A stretch of 64,000 nt of DNA from Sporisorium sorghi (taxonomy: Eukaryota; Basidiomycota; Ustilaginomycetes; Ustilaginales; Ustilaginaceae), in NCBI GenBank assembly GCA_023212695.1, contig JALCCG010000001.1, positions 124,001-188,000 on the forward strand, in the 5' to 3' direction. The position numbers and the translations under genes were made by a program. How positions within the stretch are numbered: the stretch's first letter is position 1; every line of letters begins with the position of its first letter. Shown here in pieces: positions 42,475 to 50,021 of the stretch. Below the pieces are notes generated by a model, which had not been told where the DNA came from, did not search any database, and was given only the letters and a program-made list of their open reading frames with translations.

Positions 42475-43446
42475 ATGAAGAACAAGAGGACTAGAAGAAC
42501 CAGGATATTGATAGGGGCTGCCATACTGAGTTTGCTGCTGGTATTATCTGCATGCGCAACGGGGGAAGTTGATCAGGAGGGTGCGGCAGGCGAGCAGCCC
42601 GATAAGAAAATTCGTGTAGTCACAACCATTGGACAGATTGCGGAACCGATCTCCGTTATCGGGGGAGACCGCGTGGAGGTACTCAGCTTGATGGGACCAG
42701 GCGTTGATCCGCATTTATATAACGCAACTCAAGGTGATATCAAAAAACTGGACAGCGGGGATGTCATATTCTACAGCGGGCTGCATCTGGAAGGAAATAT
42801 GACGGAAATTTTCGAGCAGATCGGCAAGAATAAACCTGTACTGGCCATTGCTGACGCCATTCCGAAGGATCAGCTGCTGCAGGATGATACACAGGCTACA
42901 GACCCCCATGTGTGGTTTGACATCGATTTGTGGAAAACCTCCTTGGATTCTGCCGTGGAGAAGCTGAAGTCTCTGTCACCGGATGATGCAGCGTATTTTG
43001 AAGAGAACAAGCAGAAGTATTTTGCGCAATTAGACGAATTGAAAGCAGAAGCTAAGGATAAATTGAGTCAGATTCCTGAAGAGCAGCGGATTTTGGTTAC
43101 CGCGCATGATGCCTTTGGATACTTCGGCCGCATGTATGGGCTGGAGGTGGTGGGCCTGCAGGGTCTTAGTACGGAGGATGAAATCGGCCTCTCGGATATC
43201 AATGGAACGATAGATATTTTGCTTCAGCACAAAGTCCCTGCCGTATTCGTTGAGAGCAGTGTCAATCCTGCTTCCATCAATGCCGTCATCGAAGGTGCCG
43301 CCAAGAATGGCCTTAATCTAAAGCTTGGTGGCGAGTTGTTCTCCGATGCAATGGGTGAAGCAGGAACAACGGAAGGAACTTATATCGGAATGTACCGCCA
43401 TAACGTCGAAACGATTTACCATGCACTAACAGGAAGTGGTGAATAA
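42475..43446 (+). CDS. mntA: Manganese/zinc ABC transporter substrate-binding lipoprotein
   Basis: A 323-aa cluster A-I metal-binding lipoprotein (TroA/PsaA/MntA family). After the signal, the lipobox is LLVLSACA. Metal ligands are visible: GVDPHLYNA (His), DPHVWFDI (His), TAHDAFGYFGRMYGL (His) and a late Asp in LFSDAMG. The operon order SBP-ATPase-permease-permease equals B. subtilis mntABCD, which favours Mn2+, but Zn2+ is not excluded. ATG 42475 follows GGAGGAGAAGAAG. The ATPase gene follows after one base. Confidence 0.88.
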   Translation: MKNKRTRRTRILIGAAILSLLLVLSACATGEVDQEGAAGEQPDKKIRVVTTIGQIAEPISVIGGDRVEVLSLMGPGVDPHLYNATQGDIKKLDSGDVIFYSGLHLEGNMTEIFEQIGKNKPVLAIADAIPKDQLLQDDTQATDPHVWFDIDLWKTSLDSAVEKLKSLSPDDAAYFEENKQKYFAQLDELKAEAKDKLSQIPEEQRILVTAHDAFGYFGRMYGLEVVGLQGLSTEDEIGLSDINGTIDILLQHKVPAVFVESSVNPASINAVIEGAAKNGLNLKLGGELFSDAMGEAGTTEGTYIGMYRHNVETIYHALTGSGE

Positions 43447-43447
43447 A

Positions 43448-44176
43448 ATGTCTGTACTCCAAGTTCAAGGCCTCAATGCATCCTACAGAAAAAATAAAGT
43501 GCTTCACGATGTGTCCTTTGAAGTGGAGCAAGGTTCTCTAACCAGTATCGTCGGACCGAATGGTGCCGGTAAATCGACACTGTTAAAGGTCATGCTGGAG
43601 CTTCACCCGAAGCTATCTGGCGATGTTTCCTTCTTCGGTTCGAGCTTAAGCAAGACCAAAACCCGCGTTGGCTACGTGCCGCAGCGCGGGTCCGTGGATT
43701 GGGATTTTCCAACAGACGCACTGGATGTTGTCATGATGGGTTTATACGGCCGCGTGGGATGGCTGAAACGTCCCAACAAGAGCCATAAAGAGAAAGCAAT
43801 GGCGTCCCTTGAGCAGATGGGTATGGCCGATTTTGCCGGCCGACAGATCAGCCAGCTCTCCGGCGGACAGCAGCAGCGGGTGTTTCTCGCCCGGGCGCTT
43901 GTACAGGATGCCGATCTATACTTCATGGATGAGCCGCTTGCAGGTGTTGATGCAGCAACCGAGAGAGCCATCATGACCACGCTGAAGGATCTGAAAACGG
44001 CAGGTAAAACCGTTATGGTTGTCCATCACGATCTGCAAACGGTTGAGGATTATTTTGACCATGTTCTCCTCCTGAACCGTACGGTCATCGCGCACGGCAA
44101 GACGGAAGACGCATTCACGAAGGATCATGTATACCGCGCATATGGCGGTACGCTTCGCTGGATGAAGGAGGCGTAA
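43448..44176 (+). CDS. mntB: Metal ABC transporter ATP-binding protein
   Basis: A 242-aa ABC ATPase of the Mn/Zn importer. Walker A is GPNGAGKST, then GYVPQRGSVDWDFPT (Q-loop; the 'VDWDFP' is typical of Mn/Zn/Fe chelate ATPases), the signature LSGGQQQR, Walker B DLYFMDEPLAGVDA and VVHHDLQTV. ATG 43448 begins one base after the mntA stop, so translation is coupled. An in-frame GTG at 43436 would overlap mntA. Confidence 0.92.
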   Translation: MSVLQVQGLNASYRKNKVLHDVSFEVEQGSLTSIVGPNGAGKSTLLKVMLELHPKLSGDVSFFGSSLSKTKTRVGYVPQRGSVDWDFPTDALDVVMMGLYGRVGWLKRPNKSHKEKAMASLEQMGMADFAGRQISQLSGGQQQRVFLARALVQDADLYFMDEPLAGVDAATERAIMTTLKDLKTAGKTVMVVHHDLQTVEDYFDHVLLLNRTVIAHGKTEDAFTKDHVYRAYGGTLRWMKEA

Positions 44177-44179
44177 CCT

Positions 44180-45118
44180 GTGCTGAACTCACTACTATCA
44201 CCGAACACGCAATGGGTGCTGTTAAGCACATTGATATTAGGCATGGCAGCAGGTATGATCGGCTGTCTGGCTTATTGGAAGCGTCAAAGTCTCATGAGTG
44301 ATGCGTTGTCGCATGCGGCTCTGCCTGGTGTCGTTATCGCTTTTGCATTGACGGGGAGCAAGAACCTGCTAGTCATGATTCTCGGAGCAGCCGTGAGCGC
44401 ATTGATCGGGGCATGGATGATCCAGTGGATTCGTTCCTCCAGCCGCATTAAGGAAGATACGGCAATGGGCATGATTTTATCCGTATTTTTCGGTTTAGGC
44501 ATTATGCTGCTCACGATTGTTAACCGTACGGCTGGCGGGAATCAAAGTGGCCTTGATAACTTTATTTTTGGTCAGGCGGCGTCCATGGTGCGCAAGGATG
44601 TCTTTACGATGCTAATTCTGGCTATATTGGTTATCCTGGTTGTGTCGATCGGTTTTAAGGAATGGAAACTGTTTCTGTTCGATCCCGATTTTGCCCGTGG
44701 TTTGGGGCTGAACAGCCGACTGATGAACAGTCTTTACATGGGGGTGCTGGTTCTCGTGATTGTCATCGGCATCCAGGCCGTTGGCGTCATTCTCATGGCA
44801 GCGATGCTGATCATCCCTGCAGTCAGTGCAAGATACTGGACACAATCGTTTAGAACGATGGTCATCCTGTCTGCTGTATTTGGCGGCGGCTCCGGATTTA
44901 TCGGCACGTTGATCAGCACACTCGGAAAAGGATGGCCAACGGGGCCATTCATTGTAGTCGCTTCCTCTGTGTTATTTACCATTTCACTCGTATTTGGTGC
45001 AGAGAAGGGACTCCTTATCCAGGCGATGCAGCTGCGCTCCCAGAAAAAGGAGCATATCGAATCCAGCAATCAAGCCGTTATAAAACCACAGCTGTCGGAG
45101 AGGGGGAGCCATCAATGA
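44180..45118 (+). CDS. mntC: Metal ABC transporter permease (first)
   Basis: A 312-aa membrane protein of the ABC-3 family (about eight to nine helices). GCLAYWKRQSLMSDALSHAALPGVVIAF is the conserved start, FDPDFARGLGLNSRLMNSLYMGVLVLVIVIGIQAVGVILMAAMLIIPA the family core. It starts with GTG 44180, with AAGGAGG eight bases upstream, directly after mntB. It overlaps mntD by four bases (ATGA). Confidence 0.9.
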   Translation: MLNSLLSPNTQWVLLSTLILGMAAGMIGCLAYWKRQSLMSDALSHAALPGVVIAFALTGSKNLLVMILGAAVSALIGAWMIQWIRSSSRIKEDTAMGMILSVFFGLGIMLLTIVNRTAGGNQSGLDNFIFGQAASMVRKDVFTMLILAILVILVVSIGFKEWKLFLFDPDFARGLGLNSRLMNSLYMGVLVLVIVIGIQAVGVILMAAMLIIPAVSARYWTQSFRTMVILSAVFGGGSGFIGTLISTLGKGWPTGPFIVVASSVLFTISLVFGAEKGLLIQAMQLRSQKKEHIESSNQAVIKPQLSERGSHQ

Positions 45119-46017
45119 CGTATACAGGATGGATATTATTGACCGCCTCACTTGTCGGTTTGTCTTGCGGGATCGTTGGGGTGTTCCTCATTCTGCGCAG
45201 AATGGCGATGATGGCAGATGCGATCAGCCATACGGTGCTGCTTGGAATCGTAACAGCTTTCCTCATCACAAGGGAACTAAGTGGTCCTCATATGTTAATC
45301 GGTGCGATTGTGGCGGGATTGCTTACCGCAGTGCTCGTTCAATGGTTTAATTCCCGGGGCGTCCAGCAGGATGCATCTATCGGTGTTGTATTTACTACCC
45401 TGTTTGCGATCGGTGTGATCCTGATTGCAACCCAAGTAGGCAATGCCCATCTGGATACCAAGCATGCCCTCATGGGGGAAATTACATTTGTGCCATGGGA
45501 TTTGATGCATGTTCCGTTGTTAGGTGAGGTCCCGAAAGCAACCTTTATGCTGGGTGCCGTATTACTTGTCGTTGTCATTGTGATTTTGACGTTCTACAAG
45601 GAATGGAAAATCACATCCTTTGACCCGGCTCTGGCCGCCAGCATCGGAATTCCCGTGGTGTTGATGCATTATGTATTCATGTCGCTGGTATCGATCACAA
45701 CCGTTGCCGCGTTTGATGCCGTGGGGGCAATCATGGTGGTGGCCATGCTGATAACACCTGCAGCGGCTGCTTATCTGTGGACGGATAAACTCTCGATTAT
45801 GCTGGTGTTAAGCGGAGCATTCGGTGTGATCTCCGCATTCACGGGTTACTATATCGCGGTATGGCTGGACACCTCGATCTCAGGATCGATGGCTTTTGCA
45901 ACAGGAATCGTATTTCTCATCAGCTTCCTGTTCTCTCCGAAACATGGCGTGCTTTCCCGTTATCTTCATAAATTCAATACGCACGGCAGCCAGGAGAAAC
46001 TGGATGGTACATCCTGA
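45115..46017 (+). CDS. mntD: Metal ABC transporter permease (second)
   Basis: A 300-aa ABC-3 permease, paralogous to the preceding one: LILRRMAMMADAISHTVLLGIVTAFLI, FDPALAASIGIPVVLMHYVFMSLVSITTVAAFDAVGAIMVVAMLITPAAAAYL. The two permeases probably form the heterodimeric channel. ATG 45115 overlaps the mntC TGA, with AGGGGGAG upstream; longer in-frame starts inside mntC are rejected. A strong terminator ends the operon. Confidence 0.9.
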   Translation: MTYTGWILLTASLVGLSCGIVGVFLILRRMAMMADAISHTVLLGIVTAFLITRELSGPHMLIGAIVAGLLTAVLVQWFNSRGVQQDASIGVVFTTLFAIGVILIATQVGNAHLDTKHALMGEITFVPWDLMHVPLLGEVPKATFMLGAVLLVVVIVILTFYKEWKITSFDPALAASIGIPVVLMHYVFMSLVSITTVAAFDAVGAIMVVAMLITPAAAAYLWTDKLSIMLVLSGAFGVISAFTGYYIAVWLDTSISGSMAFATGIVFLISFLFSPKHGVLSRYLHKFNTHGSQEKLDGTS

Positions 46018-46030
46018 CATTACGTGTTGC

Positions 46031-46070
46031 AAGAAGCTTGGGCGAATAGCATGCCCAGGCTTCTTTTTTT
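46031..46070 (+). terminator. Terminator of the mnt operon
   Basis: AAGAAGCTTGGGC pairs with GCCCAGGCTTCTT (one T-G), followed by TTTTT. Confidence 0.88.
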
Positions 46071-46159
46071 ATAACGTAACCTTCAAAGCCATGTGGTATA
46101 ATTAGTAAAATTTCTGTAGCGGCATGAAATTGATAGCCGTTTTCAAGGAGTGCGTCCAT

Positions 46160-46696
46160 ATGCAGATGGAGTCGAAAAGACTAATGATCCGGGATTTTCA
46201 GGAAGAGGATTGGGCAAGCATCCACGCATATGCTTCAGATCCGTTGGTGACTGAATACACGATGTGGGGACCGAACACGGAAGAGGATACATCGAATTAT
46301 TTGAAAGAGATTTTTCAGATGATGAAGCAGAACCCCAGGGACAGCTATGAGTTAGCGATCGTACTGAAGGAAAACGGCCGATTAATCGGCGGTGTGGGTC
46401 TTCATCGTTCCAAGACGAATGCGGAGCTTGGATACTGCTTGAATTCTCATTACTGGCGTCAGGGATATGCTACGGAAGCTGCAAGAGCCATGTCTGAGTT
46501 CGGCTTCAAAGAGCTGGGCGTGAACCGGATATTTGCTACGTGCCGGCCCGGCAATGTCGGGTCAGCAGGTGTGATGCGCAGCATTGGAATGAAGCAGGAA
46601 GGGCATCTGCGGCAGCACTTATGGTTTAAAGGCGAATACCACGATTCTTATCTGTTCTCCCTCCTGAAAGAAGAATTCGAAGCTCGAAATACATAG
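46160..46696 (+). CDS. GNAT-family N-acetyltransferase, RimJ/RimL-like
   Basis: A 178-aa acetyltransferase. It opens with MESKRLMIRDFQEEDWASIHAYASDP, and has LIGGVGLHRSKTNAELGYCLNSHYWRQGYATEAARAM (loop RQGYAT) and MRSIGMKQEGHLRQHLWFKGEYHDSYLFSLL at the end. These are all hallmarks of the RimJ/RimL group that acetylates ribosomal-protein or other N-termini. ATG 46160 follows AAGGAG at nine bases; an upstream in-frame ATG (46124) is rejected. A Nudix gene follows after 24 bases. Confidence 0.88.
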   Translation: MQMESKRLMIRDFQEEDWASIHAYASDPLVTEYTMWGPNTEEDTSNYLKEIFQMMKQNPRDSYELAIVLKENGRLIGGVGLHRSKTNAELGYCLNSHYWRQGYATEAARAMSEFGFKELGVNRIFATCRPGNVGSAGVMRSIGMKQEGHLRQHLWFKGEYHDSYLFSLLKEEFEARNT

Positions 46697-46720
46697 GGTT
46701 GAAAAGGGGATTCTACCGTC

Positions 46721-47269
46721 ATGGGAAAAACGGAATTGTTGATTCGTCATCATGGGATATCGATTTACGAGGAAGCGTCAGGTAAAATCTATTATACCAA
46801 GGAACATCATCAATCCGTTGTTGTTCTGGCTAAGCAAGGTGAGGAGTTTCTGCTGATCCGCCAATATCGCGCTGCCGTGGATGAAGATGTTATTCAGCTC
46901 CCTGGAGGTGGCGTTGATGAAGGTGAGGATCTGGAATCTGCAGCCCGCCGGGAGCTGCTGGAGGAAACAGGCTGTACTTGCGGCAAGCTTGTTTATCTGG
47001 GCTGGCTGTACCCGGCATCCTGGAGATGCAATGAGATTGCGCATGTCTATTATACGGATGACGGAATCAGACAAGCTGAACAACAGCTCGAAGGATATGA
47101 GAACATTGACGTGGTCCGGCTGAGCGTGCAGGAATGCTTGCGGCGGATCCAGGCGAACGAGCTTCAGGATTCCGAGCTGGTCTATGCAGTGCTGCAGAGC
47201 TTGCTAAAGGGATTTATTCAGCTAAGCGTTAACGAAGTGAACAGTCATATCGTGGATCAAAGTGTCTAG
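46721..47269 (+). CDS. Nudix hydrolase, ADP-ribose pyrophosphatase-like
   Basis: A 182-aa Nudix enzyme, hydrolysing nucleoside-diphosphate-linked compounds. The Nudix box GGVDEGEDLESAARRELLEETGC is complete (G-x5-E-x7-R-E-x2-E-E-x-G). IRQYRAAVDEDVIQLPGG before it and GWLYPASWRCNEIAHVYY after it resemble ADP-ribose pyrophosphatases (NudF-like). It is likely co-transcribed with the GNAT gene. Confidence 0.88.
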   Translation: MGKTELLIRHHGISIYEEASGKIYYTKEHHQSVVVLAKQGEEFLLIRQYRAAVDEDVIQLPGGGVDEGEDLESAARRELLEETGCTCGKLVYLGWLYPASWRCNEIAHVYYTDDGIRQAEQQLEGYENIDVVRLSVQECLRRIQANELQDSELVYAVLQSLLKGFIQLSVNEVNSHIVDQSV

Positions 47270-47308
47270 TCGATAGTTGATCCAGCTTGATCATTATTTC
47301 ATCTAAAG

Positions 47309-47353
47309 AGCCGTTACTATGCAGAATATCATCTGCAAGGGGCGGCTTTTTTT
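47309..47353 (+). terminator. Terminator after the Nudix gene
   Basis: AGCCG..CGGCT outer helix with an inner TGCAGA/TCTGCA helix, followed by a run of seven T. Confidence 0.7.
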
Positions 47354-47453
47354 CATGCAAATATGGACCAATTCATCATTTATGTCCAAGGAGCAAACTT
47401 GGAGGCTCGAAGACGAATATAATCTATTATGAGTAAAAAGGAGTGTGCGATTC

Positions 47454-48407
47454 ATGGGAAGGCATCTGCTGATCTATGATGTGGACTGGTGGATATTAGG
47501 GAAACATGCAAAGGTCATACAGCGTCATCATCCTGATCTATACCTGATGTCCATTCAGGATCTGGATCGGTATTTGGAGCAGCACAGCAGCGAAGAGCTT
47601 AATCAGGCTTATGACCGAACATGTGCGATGTGTCTGGGCATCGCCGCCTATTGTATATTCAAGCATATTCGTATTGATGCCTCTGCCGCAGTCTCCTATT
47701 ATTACTTCAGTCAGAATTACGAGACATATCGCGAATGGACGAATGATGAGCTCATCCCCGATCCGGAATTCCTCAGGTTAGTCATACCCCGAGTTGGAGT
47801 CATAGGCGCGATGAATGAGCGGCTGAGCCGCGCTTTGCAAGTGACTGCTCCGCAGGCAGACGTGCAGTATATCGGGCATTTTGTGGATCACCGATTATTT
47901 CGACCGTTAGATACGCCCCGCGAGGGCCGTGCTCACTTGGTGGTTGGCTGGGCCGGGGATCCTGCCAAACGTTCCAAAAATTATAATACATTATATAAAC
48001 ACATCCGAGAGCACTTCCGGAATGATGAACGGATCAGGTTCGTGGAAACAGCCGGAGCGTATGCATATGAAGAGATGCCGAGATTCTATCAACAGCTGGA
48101 TCTGCTGCTGATCACAGCAGCCAATGAGGGGAGCGGAGCACCCGCGCTGGAGGCCTATGCATGTGGAGTGCCTGTTCTAGGCACTCATGTGGGCAACATA
48201 AAGGCCGCGGCTCATCCGGATGCGTATGGGTTGATACTGGATAGCGACAACCCGGAAGATTTTATTGCTTCGATCCATCAGTGGATCGGACAGAAGCACG
48301 AGCTGGCTGGTATGGGGCAGAAGTGCAGACGTCACATTGAATCATTTTGGACCATGGATCAAGTGATCCCGCTCTGGTTATCCGTATTATTCAATTTAAA
48401 GAAATAG
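47454..48407 (+). CDS. Glycosyltransferase, GT4-like (GT-B fold)
   Basis: A 317-aa glycosyltransferase. HLVVGWAGDPAKRSKNYNTLYKHI opens the C-terminal Rossmann domain, and AANEGSGAPALEAYACGVPVLGTHVGNIKAA contains the E-x7-E nucleotide-sugar motif (EGSGAPALE) of GT4 enzymes. The N-terminal half (LLIYDVDWWILGKHAKVIQ) is not family-diagnostic. It is cytoplasmic, with no signal. ATG 47454 follows AAAGGAG; GTG 47445 overlaps it. It begins a block of three co-directional glycosyltransferase genes. Confidence 0.82.
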   Translation: MGRHLLIYDVDWWILGKHAKVIQRHHPDLYLMSIQDLDRYLEQHSSEELNQAYDRTCAMCLGIAAYCIFKHIRIDASAAVSYYYFSQNYETYREWTNDELIPDPEFLRLVIPRVGVIGAMNERLSRALQVTAPQADVQYIGHFVDHRLFRPLDTPREGRAHLVVGWAGDPAKRSKNYNTLYKHIREHFRNDERIRFVETAGAYAYEEMPRFYQQLDLLLITAANEGSGAPALEAYACGVPVLGTHVGNIKAAAHPDAYGLILDSDNPEDFIASIHQWIGQKHELAGMGQKCRRHIESFWTMDQVIPLWLSVLFNLKK

Positions 48408-48436
48408 GAAGCGCCTAGGAGTAAGGAGGGAAGGAT

Positions 48437-49132
48437 GTGTTTGACCGCGTATCGGTACTGATTCCGTATCAATCGGATGGTAACGGACCCAGAGATTGTG
48501 CATTGGAATGGGTGTTAGGCTACTATGCGAAGTCCATGCCGGAAATCGAGTTATGCATAGGCGAAATATCCGGGACCGAGGAGCCCTTCAGCAGATCCAA
48601 AGCCATCAATCGAGCCTACACTCAGGCTACCAAAGAAATTATTGTCATTGCAGACAGTGATATCGCTTATGACCCGTATCTATTGAAGGAATCCATCGCG
48701 CTCGTGAACAGCAGACAGTGGGTAATCCCCTTCAGCCGAATTCTGCGTTTATCCGAGGATATTACCGGGCTTGTGCTGCAGCAAGCAAGCGAATGGCCCT
48801 TGTCTATAAAGATTGACATGCCAGCAGAACAGGCATCTTCTTTTGTAGGAGGGTTTAATGTGCTTGGCCGCGAGGCATATGAAACGGTAAGAGGTTATGA
48901 TGAACGGTTTATCGGCTGGGGCGGGGAGGATGAAGCATTTGCGTACGCGCTGGATACGCTGATTGGCCAACATGTTCGACTGGACGGAGAAATGGTTCAC
49001 TTGTGGCACCCATTCGTTGGGCCTTCCGGGAATCCCAACTACGATTCAAATTACGCGTTATACCAGCGGTATCAAAAGGCACGCGGCCACATGTCCGCCA
49101 TGCTGAACTTGATTCACGAACAAACTTGTTAA
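48437..49132 (+). CDS. Glycosyltransferase, galactosyltransferase-like (GT-A fold)
   Basis: A 231-aa GT-A enzyme. VSVLIPYQSDGNGPRD at the start, IVIADSDIAYDP (DSD, likely metal site) and FVGGFNVLGREAYETVRGYDERFIGWGGEDEAFAYAL match the glycosyltransferase-7C/galactosyltransferase C-terminal motif (GWGGED). Start GTG 48437 has AGGAGG seven bases upstream. It follows the GT4-like gene by 29 bases and precedes a GT2 gene by 18 bases. Acceptor unknown. Confidence 0.84.
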   Translation: MFDRVSVLIPYQSDGNGPRDCALEWVLGYYAKSMPEIELCIGEISGTEEPFSRSKAINRAYTQATKEIIVIADSDIAYDPYLLKESIALVNSRQWVIPFSRILRLSEDITGLVLQQASEWPLSIKIDMPAEQASSFVGGFNVLGREAYETVRGYDERFIGWGGEDEAFAYALDTLIGQHVRLDGEMVHLWHPFVGPSGNPNYDSNYALYQRYQKARGHMSAMLNLIHEQTC

Positions 49133-49150
49133 TAAGGAGGTACCCTAGCG

Positions 49151-49900
49151 ATGAGACTGTCAGTCATTGTTCCGGTATTAAATGAAATCACTTTTATCCC
49201 CTTATATATAGAAAGTGTAAGCCGATACGCCGATGAGATCATCATCGCCGATGGTGGCAGTACGGACGGAACGTTAGAACAAATAGACAGTCTGCAGAAT
49301 CGGTATCCGATCCGGTTGCTGCATGTTCAACAAAAGGGCTTGCCCTATACCGAGGATTGGAACGAGTCCGTGGTCCGCAATGTTCTGATTGAACAGGCTC
49401 AGGGAGACTGGATCATGAATCTGGACATCGACGAGCTCATGGATGACCGTTTTGTCGAGGTTTTGCCAGAGCTCATGAATCGTACAGATGTGGACGTCTA
49501 TCAGTTTCCCTTCGTCAACTTCTGGGGAGATCCTTGGACGATTCGGGTCAACAGTCCCGGGGATGAACGCTGGTCCAACGACATCACCAGAATGTGGCGG
49601 GCTCATCAGGGCATACGTTATCGCGACGAGAAGCATCATTGTACGCTGGAAGCTGCGGAAGGGCGGAGTATATGGAGCATTCCCCGCGGGCGCTGTGATG
49701 TGAACGTGTATCACTATCACTATGCACTGGGCAACAAAATCAAATTTAATGACAATCGAAGAGGCGACGTAAATGTGCAGCTGAATGACGGACAGCCGGA
49801 TTGGAATTACAGACCCGAGGAATATGAAATCGTCACCAAGCCTTATCAAGGCCAGCATCCGGAAGTGATCATCAACCATTTGAGTCGGCAGGGGATTTGA
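49151..49900 (+). CDS. Glycosyltransferase family 2
   Basis: A 249-aa GT-A enzyme. LSVIVPVLNEITFIPLYIESVSRYADEIIIADGGSTDGT is the nucleotide-sugar part, and GDWIMNLDIDELMDD carries the metal-binding DxD (DID). The second half (RMWRAHQGIRYRDEKHHCTLE) is like SPBc2-type or SunS-like glycosyltransferases that modify proteins, but this is by eye only. Last of the three plus-strand glycosyltransferases; a terminator follows. Confidence 0.85.
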   Translation: MRLSVIVPVLNEITFIPLYIESVSRYADEIIIADGGSTDGTLEQIDSLQNRYPIRLLHVQQKGLPYTEDWNESVVRNVLIEQAQGDWIMNLDIDELMDDRFVEVLPELMNRTDVDVYQFPFVNFWGDPWTIRVNSPGDERWSNDITRMWRAHQGIRYRDEKHHCTLEAAEGRSIWSIPRGRCDVNVYHYHYALGNKIKFNDNRRGDVNVQLNDGQPDWNYRPEEYEIVTKPYQGQHPEVIINHLSRQGI

Positions 49901-49957
49901 GGGTCTGAACAGCGTGTTTCGGATAAAAGAATACAACAATAGAAGAATAGAAGAAAG

Positions 49958-50013
49958 AAGGCCCCTCCTAGAGCTGAGCGGAACTCAGTCAGAGCGGAGG
50001 CGCCTTTTTTTTA
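49958..50013. terminator. Terminator between convergent glycosyltransferase genes
   Basis: AAGGCCCCTCC pairs with GGAGGCGCCTT (one mismatch), followed by a run of eight T on the plus strand. Confidence 0.75.
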
Positions 50014-50021
50014 GAGTATCT

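Noticed and set aside
44932..45114. N-terminal extension of the second mnt permease
   Set aside because: It is read inside mntC in another frame; ATG 45115 with AGGGGGAG and an ATGA overlap is the natural start.
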